From positions 1 through 64,000 of the forward strand of contig JALEGB010000035.1 of the NCBI GenBank assembly GCA_022760355.1: a stretch of 64,000 nt of DNA, written 5' to 3'. This document shows positions 9,101 through 16,664 of this stretch, one piece after another. Origin of the DNA: Neomegalonema sp. (lineage in GTDB: Bacteria > Pseudomonadota > Alphaproteobacteria > Rhodobacterales > Rhodobacteraceae). The first letter of the stretch is position 1. Each line of letters begins with the position of its first letter. The notes beneath the pieces were generated by a model, which worked only from the letters and a program-made list of their open reading frames with translations, was not told the origin of the DNA and did not search any database. The translations under genes were made by a program, and so were the position numbers.

Positions 9101-9933
9101 GATTTTGCGCCGCGATAGCGCGCCTCTGTATAGAAATGCGCGTCCGGGGTGCGCGTCTGCGGCACGTTCGAGCCCCAGATCAGCAGGAAGCCGGAATTGT
9201 ACCAGTCCGCGCTCTCCGGCACATCAGTCTGCTCCCCCCACGTCATCGGCGAAGCCGGCGGCAGGTCGCAGTACCAATCGTAAAAGCTCATGCAAACGCC
9301 GCCGAGCAACGACAGATAGCGCGAGCCGGCCGCGTAAGAGATCATCGACATCGCCGGGATCGGTGAAAAGCCGAACACCCGGTCCGGACCGTAGGTCTTG
9401 GCGGTGTAGGCGTTCGCCGCAGCGACCAGCTCCGTCGCTTCGCTCCAACTCGCGCGCACGAAGCCGCCTTTGCCGCGGCTGGCGACATACTGCGCGCGGA
9501 GGATCGGATCCTGCTGGATCGCGGTCCACGCAGCGACTGGGCTCATGCTCGCCCGCATTCGCCGCCACGCTTTGAGCAGTTTGGCGCGGATCAGCGGCGT
9601 CTTCACCCGGTTGGCGCTGTAGAGATACCACGAATAGCTGGCGCCGCGGGCGCAGCCGCGCGGCTCGTGGTTGGGCAGATCCGGCCGCGTGCGCGGGTAG
9701 TCCGTCTGCTGCGTCTCCCAGGTGACGATGCCGCTTTTGACGTAGATCTTCCACGAGCATGAGCCGGTGCAGTTAACACCATGGGTTGATCTGACAATTT
9801 TATCGTGACGCCAACGACTTCGGTAGGTCTCCTCCCAGTCGCGGTTCTCGCGCGTGACCTCGCCATGACCGCTGGAAAAGGTCTCGAGGCGTTTGGGCTG
9901 CAGAAAGTTCAATCGGTCAAGCAGATGGCTCAT
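6196..9933 (-). CDS. narG: Respiratory nitrate reductase alpha subunit NarG
   Basis: Catalytic molybdopterin subunit reducing nitrate to nitrite on the cytoplasmic side. 1245 residues, the usual size. Near the N-terminus HGVNCTGSCSWKIYVKSG carries the His and Cys ligands of the FS0 4Fe-4S cluster, and no Tat twin-arginine leader precedes it, as expected for a cytoplasm-facing enzyme. The ATG at 9933 follows GAGGAG at good spacing; a 103-codon upstream extension is Arg/Ser-rich and out of character, so I discarded it. First gene of narGHJI, 61 bases after narK2, with a 12-bp hairpin in the gap. Confidence 0.97.
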   Translation of the reverse strand: MSHLLDRLNFLQPKRLETFSSGHGEVTRENRDWEETYRSRWRHDKIVRSTHGVNCTGSCSWKIYVKSGIVTWETQQTDYPRTRPDLPNHEPRGCARGASYSWYLYSANRVKTPLIRAKLLKAWRRMRASMSPVAAWTAIQQDPILRAQYVASRGKGGFVRASWSEATELVAAANAYTAKTYGPDRVFGFSPIPAMSMISYAAGSRYLSLLGGVCMSFYDWYCDLPPASPMTWGEQTDVPESADWYNSGFLLIWGSNVPQTRTPDAHFYTEARYRGAKSAVICPDYSEASKFGDIWLAPKQGTDSALAMAMGHVILREFHLDRQAEYFENYCRRNTDMPMLVRLEGKDGRLTPGRMLRASDFASGLGESNNPDWKTVGIDGRSGDFVVPNGSIGFRWGEKNSWNLEERAGGSETELRMSLILDNHHDMIAGVDFPYFGGEATSNFVRCEHPKVLTRNVPVKRIQLADGEAYVATVFDLFCANYGLDRGLGGEWGATSYEQDLPGTPAWAEKITGVKRDAIITVAREFALNAEKTGGKSMVILGAGLNHWYHMDMNYRGIINMLVMCGCVGQSGGGWSHYVGQEKLRPQTGWLPVAFALDWGRPPRHMNSTSAWYAHSDQWRYETLGVDEVLSPTAPEGDWSGALIDFNIRAERMGWLPSAPQLKDNPLKLGREAKEAGVQPKDYVAQKLQSGELEMACQDPDAPENWPRNLFVWRSNLLGSSGKGHEYFLKHLLGTEHGVLGRDLGEEGRAKPVEARWREEAPQGKLDLLVCIDFRMSTTAVYSDVVLPTASWYEKNDLNTSDMHPFIHPLQAAVDPAFESKSDWEIFKGIAKKFSEVAPEILGRETDIVVAPILHDSPGELAQPHVRDWKKGECALIPGKTAPNFVAVERDYPALYRRFVSLGPLMDKLGNGGKGIAWNTEAEVHHLGALSGVWEEGPTKGRPKMETDIDAAEAVLMLAPETNGEVAVKAWDALGQITGRDHTHLARSKEHEKIRFHDIAAQPRKIISSPTWSGLESEEVCYNAGYTNVHERIPWRTLSGRQQLYQDHLWMRAFGEGFMSYRPPVDLKTIDAEINRDARDGAPHVILNFITPHQKWGIHSTYTDNLLMLTLNRGGPVVWISEVDAAKAGIADNDWVEAYNANGALTARAVVSQRMKEGTLFMYHAQEKIVNTPGSKVTGKRGGIHNSVTRAILKPTHMIGAYAQLSYGFNYYGTVGSNRDEFVIVRKMEQVDWLDKPARNVEAAE

Positions 9934-9957
9934 TGTCGGGTCTCCTCGTTGCGGAGA

Positions 9958-9984
9958 CTCGCCCCGGCCCGCGGCCGGGGCGAG
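9958..9984. terminator. Perfect 12-bp hairpin between narK2 and narG
   Basis: CTCGCCCCGGCC (9958-9969) and GGCCGGGGCGAG (9973-9984) pair with a three-base CGC loop. There is no T-run, so it is more likely an RNA processing or stability element, or a partial terminator, than a full stop between cotranscribed genes. Confidence 0.6.
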
Positions 9985-9994
9985 CCAGGCGCGG

Positions 9995-11602
9995 TCAGGG
10001 ATTTTTGATGTAGGCGTTCGACCGTAGGTAGAACCACCAATTGATGACGATGCAGACGCCGTAGAAGATTGCGAAGCCGTAGAGCGCGTATTCCGGCGTC
10101 CCGGCCTGCAGCTGCTCGCCGAAGACTTTGGGAATGATGAAGGCGCCATATGCGGCGACCGCCGACGTCCAGCCGAGCACGGGGCCTGCCTGCTCCTTGT
10201 CGAACGCCACGCCGATGGTGCGGAACGTCGAGCCGTTGCCAATGCCGGTTGCGGCGAACAGGATCAAGAACAGGATCAGGAAGGGAGTGAAGTACTGTTC
10301 GGGGGTCGGCGAAGCATAGGCCTTCTGGATGAAGTAGGCGACGCCGAGCGCCGAGCCGACCATGATCACCGAGATAATTTGCGTCACCTTGGCGCCGCCG
10401 ATCTTGTCAGAGATCATACCGCCGATCGGCCGGATAAGCGCGCCGATGAACGGCCCCATCCAGGCGTACATCAATGCGGACGGACCGTTGGGGTTCGCGG
10501 TGTCATGGGTCAGGACGCCGTCAACCAACAGATGCTGGAAGCCGAAGACGACCTTGATCGACAGCCCCATTGCGGCGGAGTAGCCGATAAATGATCCAAA
10601 CGTCATCGTGTAGATGACCGTCATCGCCCAAGTGTGTTTATTGCCGAAGATCTTATACTGTCGGCTCAGATTACGACCGACCTCGCCGGGAATCAGCCTG
10701 AGCAGAAACACCGTCGAGGCGATCACCAGCGGTAGAACAAGCCATTTTGAAATGCCGAAACCGCTGCCATGCGCCTTTTCAGGCAACATCAGCCAGAGGC
10801 CCGACGCCGCCGTGATCAAACCAATGATCAGCATAAAGCTGATGATGCTGAACGCGCCGATCGGGCCGGGAATGTTCGGCGAAACATGCGGCTCGCGGAT
10901 ATTGTTCAGGCCGAACCAGCCCGCCAAAGCAAGCGGCGCGAGCACCAGAAGCCACACGAAGCCAGCGTTCTGAATAAAGGTCTCAGAACCGGCGGGGATC
11001 TTGCCGATCAGAGTGCCGGAGGTGTTGACCAGTGTCATCGACTCGCCGCCAAAGAGGCCGAAGGTCATCACCAAAGGCACGACGATTTGCATGGTGGTGA
11101 CGCCGAAATTGCCGAGGCCGGCGTTCATGCCCAGCGCGTAGCCCTGGACCTTCTTCGGAAAGAAGAAGCTGATGTTGGACATCGAGCTGGCGAAGTTGCC
11201 GCCGCCAATGCCGGAGAGGAGCGCTAGGAGCTGAAACTGCCAAAGCGGCGTCTTCGGATCCTGCAACGCAATGCCGGTTCCGATCGCAGGGATCATCAAC
11301 AGCGCCGTGGTGAAGAAGATCGTATTGCGTCCACCGGCGATGCGAATGAAAAAAGTTGACGGGATGCGCAGCGTCGCTCCGGTGAGCCCAGCGATCGCCA
11401 TAAGCGTGAAGAGTTCAGATTTAGCGAACGGGAAACCCAGATTAAGCATCTGAACCGTGACAATCCCCCAGTAGAGCCAAACGGCGAAGCCGCAGAGCAG
11501 CGACGGGATCGAGATCCAGAGGTTTCGGTTCGCGATGGCGCGCCCTTCAGACTCCCATTGCGCGGAGTCCTCCGGATCCCATCTGCCCAGATCTTTAGCC
11601 AC
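9995..11602 (-). CDS. narK: NarK2-type nitrate/nitrite transporter (MFS, NNP family)
   Basis: Inner-membrane carrier of 535 residues with about 12 hydrophobic spans. The longer loops, the N-terminal hydrophilic segment (LGRWDPEDSAQWESEGRAIANRN cut short here as LGRWDPEDSAQWESEGRAIA) and motifs such as GIGGGNFASSMSNISFFFP and GMNAGLGNFGVTTMQ are those of NarK2-type nitrate/nitrite exchange proteins. It would bring nitrate to the inward-facing NarG site and export nitrite. It follows narK1 by 69 bases. Paracoccus-type relatives have NarK1 and NarK2 fused; here they are two genes. Confidence 0.92.
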   Translation of the reverse strand: MAKDLGRWDPEDSAQWESEGRAIANRNLWISIPSLLCGFAVWLYWGIVTVQMLNLGFPFAKSELFTLMAIAGLTGATLRIPSTFFIRIAGGRNTIFFTTALLMIPAIGTGIALQDPKTPLWQFQLLALLSGIGGGNFASSMSNISFFFPKKVQGYALGMNAGLGNFGVTTMQIVVPLVMTFGLFGGESMTLVNTSGTLIGKIPAGSETFIQNAGFVWLLVLAPLALAGWFGLNNIREPHVSPNIPGPIGAFSIISFMLIIGLITAASGLWLMLPEKAHGSGFGISKWLVLPLVIASTVFLLRLIPGEVGRNLSRQYKIFGNKHTWAMTVIYTMTFGSFIGYSAAMGLSIKVVFGFQHLLVDGVLTHDTANPNGPSALMYAWMGPFIGALIRPIGGMISDKIGGAKVTQIISVIMVGSALGVAYFIQKAYASPTPEQYFTPFLILFLILFAATGIGNGSTFRTIGVAFDKEQAGPVLGWTSAVAAYGAFIIPKVFGEQLQAGTPEYALYGFAIFYGVCIVINWWFYLRSNAYIKNP

Positions 11603-11627
11603 TGTTTTTCTCCAATTTTGTCGGGAG

Positions 11628-11649
11628 GGCGGGCTGCGGCGAGCCCGCC
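11628..11649. terminator. 8-bp hairpin between narK1 and narK2
   Basis: GGCGGGCT (11628-11635) pairs with AGCCCGCC (11642-11649) across a six-base loop. It lies in the 69-base gap between two same-strand transporter genes and is probably an intercistronic RNA structure. Confidence 0.45.
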
Positions 11650-11671
11650 GGGTTTGATCGGATTGCCGCGA

Positions 11672-13087
11672 TTACTCGGCGGGCCGGCGGCCATTTGCGT
11701 CGCGCCGCTGAAGAGCGGCGAGCGCTTCGTCGAGCTCGGCTTTGGCTTTCTCGGCGCGCTCCCGCAGTGAATCGACGCTGGCGACCATCATTGCTTCGCG
11801 CTCTTCGTCTTCCTGTTTGGTGGAAAAGCGCACGAAGAAGGCGAGGAACGACGCGCAGGTGACGATGATCCCAAGAATGAAAAACGCCTCCGACCAGTCG
11901 ATCGCGCCCTTAAAGAGGAAGCCCGCCAGCACGGCTCCTGCGTTGCCGCCTGCGCCGACCACGCCGGCCACGGCGCCAAGCGCCTTTTTGTTGATGAACG
12001 GAACGACGGAGTAGGTCGCGCCTTCGGCCATTTGCGTGAAGAGCGAGAACAGGATCAGGCTCGGCACTGCGAGGAACAGCACGTTCATCTGGCTGAACAG
12101 CATCAAGGCGAGGCCCTCGCCGCACAGGCAGATAAACAGCCAGAAGGCTCGGCCGCGCAGCCCCCAAAGCTTGCCGTAATTGTCGCCAAAGATACCGCCG
12201 AGCGTGCGGGCGAACAGGTTCATGAGACCGAAGCACGCTGCAACCAATCCGGCGGTAACAAGGTCCAACTTGAAATAGTCGAAGAAATAGAGGGCGGCGA
12301 CGTTATTGACCGTCAGCTCGATGCCAAAACATGCGCCATATATGACGAACAACACCCAGACCCGTGGGTCACGCATCGCCGTCCAGTAGGCGCCCGTGAC
12401 TTGCGTCTTTGGCGGCATCATCCCCTTCGCGCGGAGTTCGTCATAGTTGCCGTCAGGCGCATCTTGGGTCCAGAAATAGTAAGCGATCCCAGTCAGCGCG
12501 ATCGCAACGCCGACGGCGAACATCGACGCGCGCCAGCCAAAGGCCTCCGAGAATCCGAAGCCGATGACGAATACCGAGAAGATCACGGGCATCGCAAACT
12601 GAGTCACGCCGCCGCCCAGATTGCCCCACCCCGCCGAAGTCGCATTCGCTTGCCCGACGACGTTAGGCGCGAACATCACCGACGTATGGTACTGAGTGAT
12701 GACGAAAGACGCGCCGATGCCGCCGATCAGCAAACGGCAGACCAGGAACGTCTCGTAGCTGTCAGCCAAACCTATGCCCATCACGGGAAACGAGCCGATC
12801 AGCAGCAGCCATGTGTAGGTTTTGCGCGGTCCGATCCGGTCACACAGCCAACCGATGAACAGGCGTGCGAAGATCGTCATCGACACTGAAGCGATGATGA
12901 TCCAACCGATCTGCTCTTTGGTGAGCGACAGTTCATCCCGCACGACTTTCATGAGGGGCGCGATGCCGAACCACGCGAAGAAGCATAAGAAAAAAGCGAA
13001 CCAAGTCATGTGGAAGGTTCGGATATGGGGCTTTTCTATTCGAAAGAAATCGCCCCAAAGTCTTGTCGCTTTGTTTTGCAGCTCCAT
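11672..13087 (-). CDS. narK: NarK1-type nitrate transporter (MFS)
   Basis: A 471-residue MFS carrier of the nitrate/nitrite porter family, short-loop type, likely nitrate/proton symport used at the start of respiration. The signature ATSAGWGNLGGGVTQFAMP is in the middle of the N-terminal half. About 12 hydrophobic spans are followed by a charged C-terminal helix (residues about 425-471, DEEREAMM... then RERAEKAKAELDEALAALQR) that could form a coiled coil. The ATG at 13087 has GGGAG seven bases upstream; the upstream in-frame extension covers the promoter region and is rejected. First gene of the nar unit. Confidence 0.92.
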   Translation of the reverse strand: MELQNKATRLWGDFFRIEKPHIRTFHMTWFAFFLCFFAWFGIAPLMKVVRDELSLTKEQIGWIIIASVSMTIFARLFIGWLCDRIGPRKTYTWLLLIGSFPVMGIGLADSYETFLVCRLLIGGIGASFVITQYHTSVMFAPNVVGQANATSAGWGNLGGGVTQFAMPVIFSVFVIGFGFSEAFGWRASMFAVGVAIALTGIAYYFWTQDAPDGNYDELRAKGMMPPKTQVTGAYWTAMRDPRVWVLFVIYGACFGIELTVNNVAALYFFDYFKLDLVTAGLVAACFGLMNLFARTLGGIFGDNYGKLWGLRGRAFWLFICLCGEGLALMLFSQMNVLFLAVPSLILFSLFTQMAEGATYSVVPFINKKALGAVAGVVGAGGNAGAVLAGFLFKGAIDWSEAFFILGIIVTCASFLAFFVRFSTKQEDEEREAMMVASVDSLRERAEKAKAELDEALAALQRRDANGRRPAE

Positions 13088-13429
13088 AACGAAGGCTCCC
13101 TTTTCTCGTCCGTAGGCGGGCAATAGGGCCCGCAGCCGTCGATAAGTCGCGCTTGGGCCATTCGAGCCTTGCTTGATAAAGCCCCCGCGGCGCCGCACCG
13201 CCGCCATTGCGGCGCGGTTCGGGCCTATGAGGCGCGGAATTGGCGGAGATGTTTTGACATCAGTCAAAACCTGGATCGCATTTGAAGAAATAAATGCAGG
13301 GCCGAATATATTACTTCGAATCACAAGCATTTTATTATTGCGACAACTTAGTATGTCTGAGAGGCAATTGACCGCCGCCATCGGGCCGCTTAACAAATGT
13401 CAAGTGGGCCCTATCAGCGAGGCGAGGCG
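13088..13429. promoter_or_regulatory. Divergent control region between narK1 and the CRP/FNR regulator
   Basis: 342 bases without a gene. The clearest signal is the FNR-type palindrome at 13251-13270. A second half-site TTGAC occurs near 13368 without a partner. The stretch 13280-13350 is AT-rich compared with the flanking genes and could hold the regulator promoter. No other structure stands out. Confidence 0.6.
13251..13270. promoter_or_regulatory. FNR/NNR-type operator palindrome
   Basis: GTTTTGAC-ATCA-GTCAAAAC is a perfect 8-4-8 inverted repeat containing TTGAC-N4-GTCAA, the site form bound by FNR-family regulators of nitrate respiration. Its centre is about 170 bases from both the narK1 start and the regulator start. 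Confidence 0.8.
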
Positions 13430-14128
13430 ATGCGTTCCAGCGATTTGCCGGAGATCAGACAGCTGGCGCTGTTTCGCGACATGTCGGATGAGAGTTTCGC
13501 GGATCTTGTCCGCGGGGGGTACGTGCAAACCTTCCCGCCTCAGGTCGAGCTGATCCGCGAAGGCGACGCTTCCGACTTTCTGCATGTCATCATTGATGGG
13601 GTGGTCGAGCTGATTGCAGGCTGGAATGAGCGGCAAACCGTGATGGCTATGGTTCGGCCGATTTCGACCTTTATTCTCGCCGCCACGATCAAGGACGCGC
13701 CCTATCTGATGTCGGCGCGAACTGTTGAAAAAAGCCGGATCGTGATGCTGCCGTCGGAGGACGTCCGAGCGGTTTTCGACCGTGATCACGCTTTTGCGCG
13801 CGCTGTCGTCACCGAACTCGCCGTTTGCTACCGATCGGTGGTGAAAAACAGCAAGGGCTTGAAGCTGCGCACATCTGTCGAGCGCCTGGCGAACTATCTG
13901 CTGCGACAGGGGCTTCACGAGGAAGATCGCCGACGCTTCGCTCTGATCGTGGAGAAGCGACGGCTAGCGTCCTATTTGGGCATGACGCCTGAGAACTTGT
14001 CGCGAGCGATTAAAACGCTGGAGCCCTATGGCGTAACGATTGATGGTGCCGACGTATTTGTCCGAGATTTATCAAACCTGGAGCGTTTCGCGAAACCAAC
14101 GCCTTTGATTGACGATCCAAGCTGCTGA
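13430..14128 (+). CDS. CRP/FNR-family regulator of nitrate respiration (NarR/NNR-like)
   Basis: Transcription factor of 232 residues: an N-terminal cyclic-nucleotide-binding-like beta roll (about 10-115), a long dimer helix, and a C-terminal winged helix. The recognition helix reads TPENLSRAI, keeping the E-x-x-S-R triad (about residues 188-192) by which FNR proteins read TTGA half-sites. The FeS cysteine cluster of true FNR is absent; only two isolated Cys occur. This matches DNR/NNR/NarR proteins that sense NO or nitrite/nitrate rather than oxygen directly. I chose ATG 13430, which has GAGGCGAGG upstream; ATG 13397 has no ribosome site. It is divergent from narK1 and faces a perfect FNR box. 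Confidence 0.88.
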   Translation: MRSSDLPEIRQLALFRDMSDESFADLVRGGYVQTFPPQVELIREGDASDFLHVIIDGVVELIAGWNERQTVMAMVRPISTFILAATIKDAPYLMSARTVEKSRIVMLPSEDVRAVFDRDHAFARAVVTELAVCYRSVVKNSKGLKLRTSVERLANYLLRQGLHEEDRRRFALIVEKRRLASYLGMTPENLSRAIKTLEPYGVTIDGADVFVRDLSNLERFAKPTPLIDDPSC

Positions 14129-14449
14129 CAGCGCATCAATGCGACGGCGGGGGACGCGCGCAACCGCCGCGGCTTTGGTTTTCGCTCCTCGCGGGCGACC
14201 TCAGCAGGGCGCGTCGCCCCCAGATCTGCGAAACCTGCAGATCTGGGAGCACGATAAATTTCCTCGGCTCGGTTCGCGAGAGAGGTTTGAAGTTAGATGG
14301 CCCCATCTAACGGCTCGCAAATCGCAACCAAACCGAGACTGAGAGCTTGTTGATGGCTCCATAAAACATCAACAAGACGTCGGGGGCGCGCCGCTCCCCG
14401 GCGATGGTGAGAGATGGGTAAGACTTAAAGAAAATAGGAACATCCCGCC
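14129..14449. other. Intergenic stretch with two perfect hairpins
   Basis: 321 bases between convergent genes with no credible ORF. CCCAGATCTGC (14219-14229) pairs with GCAGATCTGGG (14237-14247). A second hairpin, GTTAGATG (14292-14299) with CATCTAAC (14304-14311), follows 45 bases later. The first could end the regulator transcript; neither has a T-run. Confidence 0.5.
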
Positions 14450-15892
14450 CTATGGCGAGACTATCGTCCGGGCAACGCGAAAACCCCTGCTCCTGCCACG
14501 GTTGACGCGTAGGTTCCTGGCGCGGAACGCGGAGCGCAGCCAATCCGGATTGCTACCCCAGGAGCCGCCGCGCAAAATTGAACTGGCCTCATCCCCAAAT
14601 ATCCAGACTTCCCCATCATCGGGCGCCCCATCGTAGCTGTCATTCCACGCGTCGTCGCACCATTCCCACACATTGCCATGCATCTGGTGCAGGCCGAACG
14701 GATTGGCTTTGAACTCCCCGAGATCCACCGGAACTGTTTTCTCTCGATAGACGCCTTTCGCTCCTCCGCCGGCGTAGACGGAACGGCCGTCATAGTTCGC
14801 CTGATCCGGCGTGATCTCGCGCCCCCACCAGAACGGCGTCGTCGTTCCGGCCCGGCAGGCGTATTCCCATTCCGCCTCCGAGGGCAGGCGGTATTCGACG
14901 CCCGACTGCACAGAAAGCCATTTGCAATAGCCCTGCGCGTCGTGCCAGGAGACACCGACGACAGGATGGCGATCGTCCTGCGCAAAGCCCGGATCGCGCC
15001 AGGATTTCGAGGCGTCCAGCTTCAAGTTCTTGCCGTCGAAACAATAGATGCCGCCGCTCATGTCATGACCGGTCGCGGCGACGAACGCCGCAAACTCGCC
15101 CCGCGTCACCGCATATTTGCCCAGCGCAAAGCGATTGGCGATCCGGACGAGATGCTGCGGGCCCTCGTCATCGTCGCGTTGCGGCTCATTTTCAGGCGAG
15201 CCCATCATGAACTCCCCTTCCGGGATCACGACCATCTCCGGACCTTCTCGCGTCAGCTCTCGGCCACCGAGCCCCAAAACACCGCCGATCTTCACTGGCT
15301 TTCGCAGCCTGTCGCGAAATGTCGAGAGCGGTTCGAACCGTGAGACTGCTGGGCGCTGCGACTGCGTTCGCGGCGTCGCTTCGGGCGCCTCCGACCGCGG
15401 CTTCGGCGCCGCGTTCAGCGCAAACGCCGCCAGGCTCGGCGCGCCGAAACTCCGCCAGGTCGCGTCGAGCTCTCTCAAACCGTGAAATTGCGGCGCCGGA
15501 TCGCGCCTGAGGCGGCGGCCGACATCGTCCAGCAAACGGTCGAGCGCATGGCTGCGCGGCGCGCCGTCCCATTCCGTGAGATCGACGATGTCGTCGCGGG
15601 CGAATTCGCCGGGCGGCGTCGCCCGCTGGATCCAGCTCGGCAGCAGCTTGCCCGCCGCCTTCGCCGCCGTCGCCTCCTTGAGGACCCATTTGCTCGCGAC
15701 GCTCATCTCGCACCAGAGCACGAGAACGACCTTGGCGGCGCCGAGCTCGGCCATCAGCCGCTTCTCGAAATCCTCGCCCGGAATGAGGCCGTAATCATAC
15801 CAGGCGGAGAAGCCGTTCAGCTCCAGGATCTGCGCAAGATGCCGCGCCGCCGCCCGCCGCTCGCTTTTGTAGGAAATAAAGACATCCGCCAT
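14450..15892 (-). CDS. TIR domain protein fused to a SUMF1-like (C-type-lectin-fold) domain
   Basis: 480 residues. Residues 1-125 form a TIR domain: DVFISYKSERRAAA, then WYDYGLIPGEDFEKRL, then VVLVLWCEMSVASKWVLKEA, with Glu73 placed like the NADase glutamate of bacterial TIRs. A Pro/Ala linker follows. Residues about 215-478 match the formylglycine-generating-enzyme/SUMF1 fold: MVVIPEGEFMMGS, HPVVGVSWHDAQGYCKWL, YRLPSEAEWEYACRAG, MHGNVWEWCDD and SILRGGSWGSN. The paired active-site cysteines that true FGE carries after RGGS are missing (WGSNPDWLRSAFRA), so it is probably a binding module. The TIR domain is paralogous to that of the gene at 35976-37784. TIR proteins often act in signalling or antiphage defence; that role is not proven here. 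Confidence 0.87.
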   Translation of the reverse strand: MADVFISYKSERRAAARHLAQILELNGFSAWYDYGLIPGEDFEKRLMAELGAAKVVLVLWCEMSVASKWVLKEATAAKAAGKLLPSWIQRATPPGEFARDDIVDLTEWDGAPRSHALDRLLDDVGRRLRRDPAPQFHGLRELDATWRSFGAPSLAAFALNAAPKPRSEAPEATPRTQSQRPAVSRFEPLSTFRDRLRKPVKIGGVLGLGGRELTREGPEMVVIPEGEFMMGSPENEPQRDDDEGPQHLVRIANRFALGKYAVTRGEFAAFVAATGHDMSGGIYCFDGKNLKLDASKSWRDPGFAQDDRHPVVGVSWHDAQGYCKWLSVQSGVEYRLPSEAEWEYACRAGTTTPFWWGREITPDQANYDGRSVYAGGGAKGVYREKTVPVDLGEFKANPFGLHQMHGNVWEWCDDAWNDSYDGAPDDGEVWIFGDEASSILRGGSWGSNPDWLRSAFRARNLRVNRGRSRGFRVARTIVSP

Positions 15893-16105
15893 CGCCGCCT
15901 CCCGCCAAATCGGCGGAAAACCTACCCAACCTCCTCAGGGCGAGCAACGCGGACGCGGTTTCCGGCGATTGGATCGCGAGCAGCGCCCAGCCCCACGACC
16001 CCCAGAAAAACACCCGCAAAATCAGCGCCGCACACACAGATCCACAGCGCAAAGCTTCATATAAACGTCACCCCGAGCGCCGCATAAACGTTGTAGAAAG
16101 AAGAA

Positions 16106-16138
16106 ATGTATATACATTAGATGTGCATATGATATGCA
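16106..16138. promoter_or_regulatory. Paired palindromes upstream of the RHH gene
   Basis: ATGTATATACAT (16106-16117) is a perfect 12-bp palindrome, and TGCATAT-G-ATATGCA (16124-16138) is a perfect inverted repeat with one central base. They are 31-63 bases before the RHH start, in a local AT-rich patch, as expected for an autoregulatory operator of a ribbon-helix-helix dimer. Confidence 0.55.
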
Positions 16139-16168
16139 TACGCTCTCGCTTTGAGGAACAAGCGCACG

Positions 16169-16342
16169 ATGCCCGAACCAACCAAGAAGAAGGCCAAGCA
16201 TGACAGCCAGCTGGTCATTCGAATCAAAAAGTCCGAGCGCGATCGGTTTGTGGCGCTGTGCGATGAACTTGACACCTCAGCCGCACGAGAAATCCGCCGG
16301 TTCATCCGTCGATTTCTTGCCGAGCATAGCGATGAAGGCTGA
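16169..16342 (+). CDS. Small ribbon-helix-helix (CopG/MetJ-like) DNA-binding protein
   Basis: A 57-residue protein. After a Lys-rich N-terminal tail (PEPTKKKAKH), DSQLVIRIKKSERDRFV has the beta strand and first helix pattern of RHH proteins, then LCDELDTSAAREIRRFIRRFL gives the second helix after a turn (shown here in two parts: LCDELDTSAA and REIRRFIRRFL). Such proteins bind DNA as dimers and usually repress their own promoter. The ATG at 16169 follows GAGGAA by ten bases; a TTG at 16151 is less likely. Two palindromes precede it and a tiny Lys-rich ORF follows 30 bases later. There is no toxin-like partner next to it. Confidence 0.7.
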   Translation: MPEPTKKKAKHDSQLVIRIKKSERDRFVALCDELDTSAAREIRRFIRRFLAEHSDEG

Positions 16343-16372
16343 GCGCTTGGACGAATTGAAAGGTAGAAAAAC

Positions 16373-16468
16373 ATGGCGAAGAAATCGGTGATCAAGGCTC
16401 TGAAAAAAGACGTAAAAAAGCGTGCAGGCCAGCTGAAGAAGGCAAAGAAGGCCCTCAAGAAAGCATAA
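16373..16468 (+). CDS. 31-residue lysine-rich peptide
   Basis: ATG at 16373 opens 31 codons ending at TAA 16466-16468. The product begins MAKKSVIKALKKDVKKRAG and ends KKAKKALKKA, with 14 lysines, one acidic residue and no aromatic residue. The periodicity suggests an amphipathic cationic helix like a histone H1 tail, so nucleic-acid binding is the natural guess. It lies 30 bases after the RHH gene, and a strong GC hairpin follows eight bases after its stop, which supports a real two-gene transcript. The ribosome site is weak (AAAGG about seven bases upstream). No family is recognised. Confidence 0.55.
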   Translation: MAKKSVIKALKKDVKKRAGQLKKAKKALKKA

Positions 16469-16475
16469 CGATCAT

Positions 16476-16499
16476 GGGGCCCGTTCTCTGACGGGCCCC
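16476..16499 (+). terminator. Hairpin ending the RHH/lysine-peptide cassette
   Basis: GGGGCCCGT (16476-16484) pairs with ACGGGCCCC (16491-16499) over a six-base loop, starting eight bases after the stop of the 31-codon ORF. The downstream tail is not T-rich. Confidence 0.6.
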
Positions 16500-16664
16500 A
16501 AGCTTGAGCAGCCCAAGGCGGAGATTTTGGATCTCTGGACGCCCGACGGGCCGCTTACGGCTGAGCCCAAGCCTCCCTCGCCGCGCTTGCAGTCTCGCCC
16601 TGTATCGGATCAAGACGAAGGATCGGATCAGCGCGCAAACGCCAAGCGGCAGGAGAGCACAAAT

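Noticed and set aside
11602..11672. narK1 and narK2 as one gene split by a frameshift
   Set aside because: Each has its own start with ribosome site and full set of spans, and a 69-base gap with a hairpin separates them.
14450..15892. Active formylglycine-generating enzyme
   Set aside because: The cysteine pair after RGGS is absent and no sulfatase gene is nearby.
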